The notes below the pieces were generated by a model. It searched no databases, had not been told where the DNA came from, and saw only the letters and a program-made list of their open reading frames with translations. The position numbers were made by a program, and so were the translations under genes. Source: Helicobacter sp. 13S00477-4 (GTDB taxonomy: Bacteria; Campylobacterota; Campylobacteria; Campylobacterales; Helicobacteraceae). From it: a stretch of DNA of 58,977 bases. The DNA is taken from contig NZ_MLAS01000012.1 in assembly GCF_002272785.1 (NCBI RefSeq), forward strand, positions 1-58,977. The letters run 5' to 3'. Below, piece by piece: positions 52,450 through 58,977 of the stretch. Positions within the stretch are counted from its first letter, which is position 1, and each line of letters opens with the position of its first letter.

Positions 52450-52971
52450 ATGGAAAATATTTTTAGCACAACCAAAACAGACCCAAGAAAAGAGCTAGAA
52501 TCTGAAGTGCAAAAACAAAGACAAAAGCAAAAAGAACTAGAAAATCAACCACAAGAAGAGCTAAAAGACCCTTTTAAGGAATACAAATCCATTCAGAGCA
52601 AAGATACACTCATTAAAATAGATAGATTTGCCTTCAAAGTCTCTCAAAATATCGAGTCCATAACCACGACTCTGAATATGGGTATCAAGAAGATTGAAAC
52701 AATCAAAAAACCAATCTATCAAAAGATAGGAGGCAATGAAGAGATTATCAGCTTTGAAGCTAAAATCCTCATCACACAAATGAGTGAATTTGAAGGGTTT
52801 AAAGAGCTGGTCAAAAAAGCCAAACCTCTCAAACTATCTATCCTCTCTGAAAAGCCTAAAAAAATCCTTATCCAAAGGCTGAGTGAATCCAAGAAGAACT
52901 GGGTGATGATTACTGAGCGAGGAGTGAGCTATTATTGTAAAGAGCTAAGCATTGAAGGAGTGGTATTGTGA
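52450..52971 (+). CDS. Tail protein, P2 gpU-like
   Basis: 173 aa. The C-terminal block NEEIISFEAKILITQMSEFE and NWVMITERGVSYYCKELSIE resembles gpU (tail tube initiator side); N-terminal half is charged and may be disordered. Overlaps the next start (GTGA). Confidence 0.65.
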   Translation: MENIFSTTKTDPRKELESEVQKQRQKQKELENQPQEELKDPFKEYKSIQSKDTLIKIDRFAFKVSQNIESITTTLNMGIKKIETIKKPIYQKIGGNEEIISFEAKILITQMSEFEGFKELVKKAKPLKLSILSEKPKKILIQRLSESKKNWVMITERGVSYYCKELSIEGVVL

Positions 52972-53507
52972 GCTTAGAAAAAGATTTAAGCAAGCATATA
53001 CAAAAATCCCTCAATAAAGCTATAATCAAAGTAGCCAAAGAACAAGCTAAGGCTATCAGGGAAGGATTTGATTTGCCAGATAAAAAAATCAAATCCCTCA
53101 CTATGATAAAAAAAGCCTCTCTTTATAATCTAAAAGCTTCAATTTTAGGATTTAGCGGAAGAGTGAGTATCAAGCACTTCAAGAAATCCAAAGTCATGCA
53201 AGGCAGAAAAATCATAGGCGTGAATGTCAAACTCAATCAATCTAGCAAGGTATTTCTAAACGGGCATTTTATAGCCAAAAATAGAGATAAACAAGGAGAA
53301 TTCATCGCTATAAGAGAAAACTCTAAGCATATGAAAAATCCAAACTTTGAATACAAAAAATCAAGCAAGGCATATGCGAGCTTTTCTGGAACTCAAAAAC
53401 TCTTATATCCTCTGAGTTCTAAGCCTTTTTGTCAAATAGCTAAAGAAAAGTCTCAAAGCCTAATGCCTAAAGTCAAAGAAATCTTTATGAAGGAGTTGGA
53501 TAGGTGA
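52968..53507 (+). CDS. Phage minor tail protein Z-like
   Basis: 179 aa, GTG start, Lys-rich. Position after gpU-like gene and pattern (GEFIAIRENSKHMKNPNFEY) suggest minor tail protein Z / HK97 gp10 class. Tentative. Confidence 0.5.
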   Translation: MSLEKDLSKHIQKSLNKAIIKVAKEQAKAIREGFDLPDKKIKSLTMIKKASLYNLKASILGFSGRVSIKHFKKSKVMQGRKIIGVNVKLNQSSKVFLNGHFIAKNRDKQGEFIAIRENSKHMKNPNFEYKKSSKAYASFSGTQKLLYPLSSKPFCQIAKEKSQSLMPKVKEIFMKELDR

Positions 53508-53508
53508 A

Positions 53509-55227
53509 ATGAGTAAATCCCCATTGATTGAAGCGTTTGCTAAATCTATCTTCATCAAACCAAAGCTAAGCCTCACAGAATGGAGTAACACATATAGGGT
53601 CTTGTCTAAAGAAAGCTCAGCATTGTTTGGGAGATTTGAAGCTTTGAGTTACCAGATAGAACCAATGAATGCTATCTCTAACCCTAATATCAGGGAAGTG
53701 GTATTGATGTGGGGAGCCCAGCTAGGCAAATCTGAAATACTCAATAACACCATTGGCTATTATATCCACCAAAACCCTAGCCCTATCCTTTTCTTATTGC
53801 CTTCTGAAGATATGGCAGAGGATTATTCCAAGCGAAGGCTTGCACCGATGTTTAGAGATACAAAAGTGCTAGATGAGCTTATCAATGATAGGGAGGCTAG
53901 CAATACAATCCTTATCAAAAACTTCAAAGGCGGTAACCTCGCTTTAGTGGGTAGCAACTCACCCTCAAAGCTAGCTTCAAAGCCTATCAAAGTCCTCATA
54001 GTCGATGAGGTCGATAGGTGTGAAAATACCAAAGAAGGGCATAGCATTGACCTTGCACAAAAAAGAACCAATACTTATTATGATAGGAAAATCATAAAAG
54101 TATCCACGCCAACTATCAAAGGACATAGCAGTATTGAGAGGGAATTTGAAGCAAGTGATAAACGCTTTTATTTTGTGCCTTGTCCTTATTGTGGCTTTTC
54201 TCAAACACTATCTTTTGAAAATATCAAATGGAGTCAAAGAGAAGATGGAAGTCATGATTTGGAAAGTGTGGGGTATGCTTGTATTGAATGTGGGGGTCTG
54301 TGGAGTGAGAGTGAGAAGAATAATGCCGTCTCTAAAGGCAGTTGGGAGGCAAAAAATCCCACTTCAAAAATAGCAGGCTTTTATCTCAATGCCCTTTATA
54401 GTCCCTTTTTTACGCTAAAAGATATAATAAAAGATTTTTTAGAATCCAAAGACAATGTGCAAAAATTCCAAGTCTTTACCAATACGATCAAAGCTGAGTC
54501 TTTTGAACCACCAAGCATTAAGTTTGAAGAAAATGAGCTTTATGCAAGGAGAGAAAATTATACCGCTAGCACTCTCCCTGATGAGGTAATGTTTATCACT
54601 TGTGGTGTAGATATTCAACATGATAGGATTGAGATGGAGTTCAGGGGATGGGGGCTTGGATTTGAAAGCTGGGGGATAGAATACTTGATTTTACAAGGTG
54701 ATCCCAATCTACCCAAAGTATGGGATGATGCCTATGTCTCTACTAAAAAGATGTTTAGCACCATCAATGGGAGGCGGATGTATGCTAGCATTGTGCTTGT
54801 GGATAGTGGATTTGAAACACAAAAAGTTTATAAATTTGTCAAGATGGGTAAGGGGAGATTTGTAGCTACTAAGGGAGCTAGTGAGGGAGAAACTAAAAAA
54901 GATTTTGTCAACAAACCCAAAAAATTAAAAGACATATGGCTTTATTCTGTAGGGACATATAAAGGAAAATCTGAAATCTTTAGGCTGCTTCAAACCAAAA
55001 GTTTTGGAGCAGGATACCAGCACTACAATCAAAACTATAGCTTAGAGTATTTTTATCAACTCACTTCAGAAAAATTAGTCAAAACCAAAAATGATAAAGG
55101 CTATAGTGTTTATAAATGGGAGAAGTTAAGGGAGAGGAATGAGGCATTAGATATTAGTGTATTGAATCTTTTGGGAGCTAAGCTGAAAAAACTAGATGTC
55201 TGGACTTTGAAAGGAAAGCAAAATTAA
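53509..55227 (+). CDS. Terminase large subunit (lambda GpA family)
   Basis: 572 aa. ATPase: Walker A-like MWGAQLGKSEI and Walker B VLIVDEVDR; a zinc-finger-like CPYCGF...CIECGG; nuclease domain beginning TCGVDIQHDRIEMEFRGWG. Cuts and packages DNA. Lies apart from its small subunit (56658) and far from the portal. Confidence 0.92.
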   Translation: MSKSPLIEAFAKSIFIKPKLSLTEWSNTYRVLSKESSALFGRFEALSYQIEPMNAISNPNIREVVLMWGAQLGKSEILNNTIGYYIHQNPSPILFLLPSEDMAEDYSKRRLAPMFRDTKVLDELINDREASNTILIKNFKGGNLALVGSNSPSKLASKPIKVLIVDEVDRCENTKEGHSIDLAQKRTNTYYDRKIIKVSTPTIKGHSSIEREFEASDKRFYFVPCPYCGFSQTLSFENIKWSQREDGSHDLESVGYACIECGGLWSESEKNNAVSKGSWEAKNPTSKIAGFYLNALYSPFFTLKDIIKDFLESKDNVQKFQVFTNTIKAESFEPPSIKFEENELYARRENYTASTLPDEVMFITCGVDIQHDRIEMEFRGWGLGFESWGIEYLILQGDPNLPKVWDDAYVSTKKMFSTINGRRMYASIVLVDSGFETQKVYKFVKMGKGRFVATKGASEGETKKDFVNKPKKLKDIWLYSVGTYKGKSEIFRLLQTKSFGAGYQHYNQNYSLEYFYQLTSEKLVKTKNDKGYSVYKWEKLRERNEALDISVLNLLGAKLKKLDVWTLKGKQN

Positions 55228-55322
55228 GATAAGGATTGATTTTATTGTATGATTTATGTGAGGTTTTGCCAGAGGGTCAAGACCTCTTGGCAAATTTATG
55301 ACCTCGAAAAGAGGTGATGAAA

Positions 55323-55400
55323 ATGTCATTACTTAAGATATTGAGCAATATCTTGATGATTATTATACTACTTTGTTTATTAATAAGCAAGGTATATTGA
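55323..55400 (+). CDS. 25-aa hydrophobic peptide, type I toxin-like
   Basis: Starts MSLLKILSNILMIIILLCLL and ends ISKVY. The GAGGT ribosome site is in the hairpin ACCTCGAAAAGAGGT (55301-55315), and a second hairpin (GCCAGAGG...CCTCTTGGC) precedes it. A 3' copy CTCAATATC complements bases in the gene start. It lies between the terminase gene and late promoter 2. Similar in form to the five-module peptides. Confidence 0.65.
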   Translation: MSLLKILSNILMIIILLCLLISKVY

Positions 55401-55508
55401 ATCTCAAGATAAGAGGGTTTTTAGCCCTCTCTCAATATCTAACCCTCTTTTATGCTTCATAAAAACCTCATTTAAATTAAAATATAAACAAAAAGTAAAT
55501 AAACTAAA

Positions 55509-55554
55509 ATGATTGTAGATGATTTCAAATGATTATAAATTATTTTAAATGATG
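55509..55554 (+). repeat. Iteron array IV: five hexamers at 10-bp steps
   Basis: ATGATT at 55509, 55519 and 55529, ATTATT at 55539 and ATGATG at 55549. Spacing from the last iteron to TTTAACC is 31 bp, as in array III. Confidence 0.75.
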
Positions 55555-55579
55555 ATTCTAAAATGGTATTAAACTATTT

Positions 55580-55623
55580 TTTAACCTAAATACACATACC
55601 CTCCAAAAATCAAGAGTTAGAAT
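55580..55623 (+). promoter_or_regulatory. Late promoter 2
   Basis: TTTAACCTAAATACACATAC at 55580, then AAAAATCAAGAGTTAGAAT with -10 TAGAAT at 55618-55623. Near copy of late promoter 1. Should drive the V-W-D operon. The gap 55228-55655 otherwise holds only the peptide gene. Confidence 0.7.
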
Positions 55624-55655
55624 ATGAGATTATATTTATTGGAATAAGGATTTTT

Positions 55656-55724
55656 ATGAGTGCTATGATTGAAACAGCAAAACACCTAGCAATATTCTTA
55701 AAAACTAATAAGGATACCCAATGA
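55656..55724 (+). CDS. 22-aa leader-type peptide before the baseplate operon
   Basis: Starts MSAMIETAKHLAIFLKTNKD; AAGGA precedes the ATG and the stop overlaps the next start as ATGA. First open frame after late promoter 2. Function unknown. Confidence 0.5.
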   Translation: MSAMIETAKHLAIFLKTNKDTQ

Positions 55725-55915
55725 ACCCAACAAAATTATCTGAAAAAATACAAACCTATCTCAAAATCAAAGGTTTGAAAATCACTCCTGAAAATAAATT
55801 ATTCATTGATGCAATCACTCAGTGCCTTATCGTCCATCTTCAAACAGAAGCCATTGTTGAAGTCAAGACTACAGGGACTGCGAATGCACAAAGTGGGATT
55901 GGAAAAATCTATTAA
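55721..55915 (+). CDS. Small phage protein, unknown
   Basis: 64 aa: KIQTYLKIKGLKITPENKL and EVKTTGTANAQSGIGKIY. Hypothetical phage gene upstream of baseplate V. It ends seven bases before the V gene. Confidence 0.55.
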   Translation: MNPTKLSEKIQTYLKIKGLKITPENKLFIDAITQCLIVHLQTEAIVEVKTTGTANAQSGIGKIY

Positions 55916-55921
55916 AGGATA

Positions 55922-56401
55922 ATGATGTTTGGGGAAGTGAAAATCTACATCGGCTCTATCATAGAGATGCAGGGTAATCAAGTCAAGGTCAATATCTTAG
56001 GCACTCAAACAGATTTTATGACTCATATGGGTAGCTTTGGAGCATTTAACAAACATTTTGTCCCGCCTGTGATAGGAGAGTCTGTATTGGTGATACGATT
56101 TGAAGACTCTAGCCTTTATCTAGCATTTTCTCTTCCTGCTGCTAATCTAGCTAATCCCCCTGATGAAGAAAACATCACTTATCCTGATGGGACAACCCTA
56201 AGCTATAACTCTACAAGCCATACCCTAAAGATAGAATCCAAAGCAAGCATTCATATCATCTGTAAGGAAGCTAGTATCAAAGCTGATAGTATCAATCTAG
56301 GGGATAGCGGGGGTGGGGGACTCATCACGACTCAAAGCATTTGCCCTTTTACAGGTAGTCCTCATCAGCAAGGGAGTAGCAAAGTAAAGGCAATATTGTG
56401 A
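55922..56401 (+). CDS. Phage baseplate spike protein V
   Basis: 159 aa. OB-fold N-terminus (IGSIIEMQGNQVKVNILGTQ), beta-helix middle (TLKIESKASIHIICKEASIK) and C-terminus ICPFTGSPHQQGSSKVKA. Trimeric membrane-piercing spike. Overlaps W (GTGA). Confidence 0.82.
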   Translation: MMFGEVKIYIGSIIEMQGNQVKVNILGTQTDFMTHMGSFGAFNKHFVPPVIGESVLVIRFEDSSLYLAFSLPAANLANPPDEENITYPDGTTLSYNSTSHTLKIESKASIHIICKEASIKADSINLGDSGGGGLITTQSICPFTGSPHQQGSSKVKAIL

Positions 56402-56661
56402 AACAACTAAGCATTCAAGAAAATATCAATAGAATCTTTAAAACCAAAAAATACACCCTCCCACTCAACCCAAACTATGGCTTGAGCTATGAGTGGATTG
56501 ACAAGCCTTTTTCAAAAGAACTAGAAGCCTCTATGATTGAAGAGATAAGAGAGCAGATAAGTATTTTTGAACCTCGCCTTGTGATAGAAAGCATTCAGGT
56601 AAGTAAAGAGTATTCTAATCTCTCTATCATTATCAATACAAATCTAAGGATTGCTATTTGA
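56398..56661 (+). CDS. Phage baseplate protein W (gp25-like)
   Basis: 87 aa, GTG start. T4 gp25/P2 W pattern: IQENINRIFKTKKYTLPLNP and IREQISIFEPRLVIESIQV. Starts sheath assembly at the baseplate. Confidence 0.8.
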   Translation: MKQLSIQENINRIFKTKKYTLPLNPNYGLSYEWIDKPFSKELEASMIEEIREQISIFEPRLVIESIQVSKEYSNLSIIINTNLRIAI

Positions 56662-57161
56662 TTGTCTCTACAAAAGAGTTAGGAGAACTTTTAGGGCTTA
56701 CAGAAAGGCATATTTATAATCTTGAAAAAAAAGAAGTCTTATCAAAAGAAGATAAGAATTGCTGGGATGCTTATAAGAATATCCAAGCTTATATCTATTA
56801 TAAAATCTCTATTGAAACACCCACTACAGATGGCAAAGAAGCAAGGGTAAGGAAAGATTTAGCCGATGCCAAACTAAAAGAAGTGATGTTAGCAGAGAAA
56901 CTAGGCAAGCTTATCCCTATAGAAAAAGTCGCTAAAGAGCTAGAAGATATTGCTATCACGATTTCAAACAAGCTTTATTCTATCCCTCACCAACTCAAAA
57001 GAAGGTTTAAAATAGATGATGTGATGTATCTTGCCTTAGAAAATGAGATTGAAAACACACTCAAAGAACTCAAAGACCCAAATATTTATACCCAACAAGC
57101 CTTAGAGATAGAAGAAAAAATTGCCAAAGAAAGAGAAAAACAGGAGTTGAGTGATGAGTAA
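56658..57161 (+). CDS. Terminase small subunit (Nu1-like)
   Basis: 167 aa, TTG start overlapping the W stop. N-terminal winged HTH (STKELGELLGLTERHIYNLE) and a long helical dimerisation part, as in Nu1. Binds the packaging site. Its last codons lie in the 25-bp repeat that also contains the start of the next gene. Confidence 0.8.
   Translation: MIVSTKELGELLGLTERHIYNLEKKEVLSKEDKNCWDAYKNIQAYIYYKISIETPTTDGKEARVRKDLADAKLKEVMLAEKLGKLIPIEKVAKELEDIAITISNKLYSIPHQLKRRFKIDDVMYLALENEIENTLKELKDPNIYTQQALEIEEKIAKEREKQELSDE
57136..57160 (+). repeat. Start-region repeat of the DUF1353 gene, copy A
   Basis: AAAAACAGGAGTTGAGTGAT and GAGTA, identical to copy B at 57435-57459. Shares the core AAAACAGGAGTT with the tape-measure repeats. 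Confidence 0.85.
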
Positions 57162-57165
57162 AACC

Positions 57166-57264
57166 CTAATGATGAGTTTTTTTATCTTTTATTCTATAAA
57201 GTTTATAAGCAAGATAACCACACAAAGTGAGTGTAAAAATAGTTACAATAACTTGACCTATCAT
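57166..57264 (-). CDS. Moron: 32-aa single-TM peptide
   Basis: Starts MIGQVIVTIFTLTLCGYLAY, one helix then a basic tail RIKDKKTHH. Start overlaps the stop of the 52-aa gene as ATGA, so the two are coupled. Confidence 0.6.
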   Translation of the reverse strand: MIGQVIVTIFTLTLCGYLAYKLYRIKDKKTHH

Positions 57265-57419
57265 TGTTTAGTCCTTTTTTGGAGTCTGATTGAAGCATAC
57301 ATTATAAAGATACTGCCTAATGTGATGATTGAGGGCATTATCCCAAAATCACCATTAAGGATAGCAAATGTTCCATTTACAAACAACCCTAATCCAATAT
57401 TTTTAAAAAGCTCATTCAT
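57261..57419 (-). CDS. Moron: 52-aa small membrane protein
   Basis: Starts MNELFKNIGLGLFVNGTFAI, followed by a second hydrophobic segment (PSIITLGSIFIMYASI). TATAAT lies at 57431-57426 on the minus strand only six bases before the ATG, so the mRNA may be leaderless. Function unknown. Confidence 0.6.
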   Translation of the reverse strand: MNELFKNIGLGLFVNGTFAILNGDFGIMPSIITLGSIFIMYASIRLQKRTKQ

Positions 57420-57434
57420 AAACACATTATATCA

Positions 57435-57459
57435 AAAAACAGGAGTTGAGTGATGAGTA
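57435..57459 (+). repeat. Start-region repeat of the DUF1353 gene, copy B
   Basis: Second copy of the 25-bp repeat. Here it provides the ribosome site (CAGGAG) and start of the following gene. Confidence 0.85.
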
Positions 57460-57842
57460 GTTTTATGACACCTTTAAAAGGGGAGATTTTAGACAATGGC
57501 AATTTGTTGGTGAGTGAAGAATTTGATTATTACAGAGAAGAGGACAATGATGAGGTGATAAAAGTGCCTAATGGCTTTGAATCAGATTTCGCCTCTGTGC
57601 CATTTGTATTTAGAATCTTAGTGAGTCCCATAGGTAGGCATAGTAAGCCAGCGGTATTGCACGATTATCTCTGTGAGCTTTATCATTTGGGGAAAGTCAG
57701 CAGGGATTATTGTGATGAGGTTTTTAATGAAGCGATGAAGGTTAAAAAAGTCTCTTTGTATCATCGCTTGGTTTTGTTTGGCGGGGTGAGGGTATATGCG
57801 TATTATTTAGCATTCAAAAAGAAATTAAAAGGATTTTTATGA
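57453..57842 (+). CDS. DUF1353 family phage protein
   Basis: 129 aa from ATG 57453. VPNGFESDFASVP and SKPAVLHDYLCELY are the DUF1353 blocks. Found in tailed phages, role unknown. Overlaps the X gene by four bases. Confidence 0.8.
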   Translation: MSSFMTPLKGEILDNGNLLVSEEFDYYREEDNDEVIKVPNGFESDFASVPFVFRILVSPIGRHSKPAVLHDYLCELYHLGKVSRDYCDEVFNEAMKVKKVSLYHRLVLFGGVRVYAYYLAFKKKLKGFL

Positions 57843-58054
57843 AATACATTGCCACGCAAGGAGAGCGGCTTGATAGTATCTTTTTTAAACATTATGGGAT
57901 GGAGTTTGACCAAAAAATTTATGATGAGTTTATGATGAAAAATCATCACTTATTACTCAAAGATACTTTAGATTCAGGTGATGAGGTTTTGATCAAACCG
58001 ATTGCAATTCAAGAGCTATCAGTTGCAGAGGGATTGTATGGAATCGATATATAA
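57839..58054 (+). CDS. Phage tail protein X (LysM-like)
   Basis: 71 aa P2 gpX-like, with TQGERLDSIFFKHYG and DSGDEVLIKP. Baseplate-associated. Overlaps D by 17 bp. Confidence 0.82.
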   Translation: MKYIATQGERLDSIFFKHYGMEFDQKIYDEFMMKNHHLLLKDTLDSGDEVLIKPIAIQELSVAEGLYGIDI

Positions 58055-58943
58055 ATCTTGTGAGTTCAAAATAACCCTGAATGATAAAGACATCAGTGAT
58101 TTGATCGTCTCTATTGCTTATGAAGATTTTGAAAGCGACCAAAGCGATACACTCAAAATCAAGATTTTTCCAACCATCACCCCTAAGCTCAAAGATAAAG
58201 TCAGATTTTATATAGATAATCATCTCATCGGTAGCTTTAGCATTGCTTCTATCGCTTATACTTATAAATCTAGTTATGAGTGTGATTGCTCTAGTATTGA
58301 TTATAGTTCTAATTTTAGGATGAGGAAAAATAGAAGTTTTGATAAGCTAAGCTACAAGCAGATACTACAATCTATCGCTAAAGAAAATAACCTGACTTTA
58401 AAGATAGACTTCAAACGCATGGATGAGATTGTCCATATCGACCAAATCAATCAATCTGATAGCTCGCTTTGCTATCATATTGCCAAAGAGCTTAACCTCA
58501 CACAATGTATCAAAAACGATACTTTGATTTTCCTAGAAAAGGCTTCAGAAAAAAAGCCCTCCATATCACTGAATGCCTCTGATTGCGTGAGTGTGAGTCT
58601 ACAGAGCTATGCGAAGATGTTTTATCAGTCTGTAGAGGTTAGCTATCAAAACGCTCAATCTAATGAGGGCAAAACCATAAAGATTGGCAAAAGTGAGCCT
58701 GTCTTGAAGCGATACTTGCATTCTAAGAGTGATGATGAAGCTTACAAAAAAGCACAAGGCTTATTCAAATCTATCCAATCCAATAAAAAGAAAGGCACAT
58801 TAGAGATAGCAGGTAGGCTCATTTATGCAGGCACACTTTTAAAACTAAGCGGGGATAAAGAGCTAGAAGGACAATATGTAATCAACAAAGTGAGCCATAG
58901 TATTGACTCAAGTGGCTGGCGGATTCTTGTGGAGTTTGGGTGA
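58038..58943 (+). CDS. Phage late control/tail hub protein D
   Basis: About 301 aa from ATG 58038 (AGAGGG upstream). P2 gpD/T4 gp27-like: ITLNDKDISDLIVSIAYEDF, SDTLKIKIFPTITPKL, and C-terminal GRLIYAGTLLKLSGDKELEG...YVINKVSHSID. Hub above the spike. Last gene in the window; the prophage continues to the right. Confidence 0.87.
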   Translation: MESIYKSCEFKITLNDKDISDLIVSIAYEDFESDQSDTLKIKIFPTITPKLKDKVRFYIDNHLIGSFSIASIAYTYKSSYECDCSSIDYSSNFRMRKNRSFDKLSYKQILQSIAKENNLTLKIDFKRMDEIVHIDQINQSDSSLCYHIAKELNLTQCIKNDTLIFLEKASEKKPSISLNASDCVSVSLQSYAKMFYQSVEVSYQNAQSNEGKTIKIGKSEPVLKRYLHSKSDDEAYKKAQGLFKSIQSNKKKGTLEIAGRLIYAGTLLKLSGDKELEGQYVINKVSHSIDSSGWRILVEFG

Positions 58944-58977
58944 ATTGCACTTGATTTTTATTATCAAAAATGATAAT

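Noticed and set aside
57151-57453. 100-codon plus-strand frame between terminase small subunit and DUF1353
   Set aside because: Starts in the duplicated 25-bp repeat and covers two coupled minus-strand membrane peptides with a good -10; the plus reading has no pattern.

Overview
The window is AT-rich, epsilonproteobacterial chromosome, most likely a Helicobacter. From memory, several gene blocks match H. pylori order: comF-tmk-coaD-ubiX-flgA-uvrD-TPR-serS, tatB-tatC-queA-rsmG followed by a PP0621-like gene, waaF next to hisS, and mqo next to an NlpC/P60 lipoprotein. About half the window (1-28.6 kb) is host chromosome; the rest (28.7 kb to the right edge) is one prophage, inserted just downstream of an intact tRNA-Ser(GGA) and not finished inside the window.

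Host part. A DoxX-like membrane protein follows a 25-bp inverted repeat that encloses about 105 bp. Next is a protein that looks like a fumarate-reductase iron-sulfur subunit fused to an HdrB-like module with its cluster cysteines lost, then a DjlA-like TerB/J-like membrane protein. A small unknown gene lies behind a textbook sigma-54 promoter, which suggests a flagellar role. LPS heptosyltransferase and hisS are followed by a phosphatase/ArsC/NlpC cluster that runs into a zinc ABC transporter operon (znuA-znuC-mqo-znuB) interrupted by malate:quinone oxidoreductase. A long minus-strand operon (comF to serS) and a plus-strand operon (tatB to an unknown 126-aa gene) complete it.

Prophage, early side (28.7-34.1 kb): tyrosine integrase, a small opposing HTH protein, then the most striking region, five tandem modules at 30.2-33.1 kb. 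Each has a consensus TTGACA-17-TATAAT promoter, a 5' stem-loop, a 25-30 aa hydrophobic peptide gene whose ribosome-binding site is complementary to a segment just after the gene (type I toxin-like mRNA folding), and a 30-41 aa single-TM peptide; four also carry a 73-81 aa HTH protein. The first peptide gene is broken by a 1-nt deletion. An XRE antitoxin-like gene and hicAB follow, then about 1.1 kb without genes.

Prophage, late side (35.2-58.9 kb): a lambda-like head (gpW, portal, protease-capsid fusion, GpA terminase) is joined to a P2-like contractile tail (tube, sheath, J, I, fibre, E/E', tape measure, U, V, W, X, D), with holin, lysozyme and nested spanins. One tail protein is a predicted seven-blade RCC1 propeller. 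Two late promoters share nearly identical sequence and the same geometry: five ATGATT-type boxes at exactly 10-bp steps, then a -10 at a fixed 69 bp. Two more such arrays, reversed, flank the integrase promoter. Accessory genes ('morons'), mostly small membrane proteins on the minus strand, interrupt the late operons; at two loci they sit between direct repeats that duplicate the start of the next structural gene, so that gene stays intact.

All functional assignments come from reading motifs; no database search was run.
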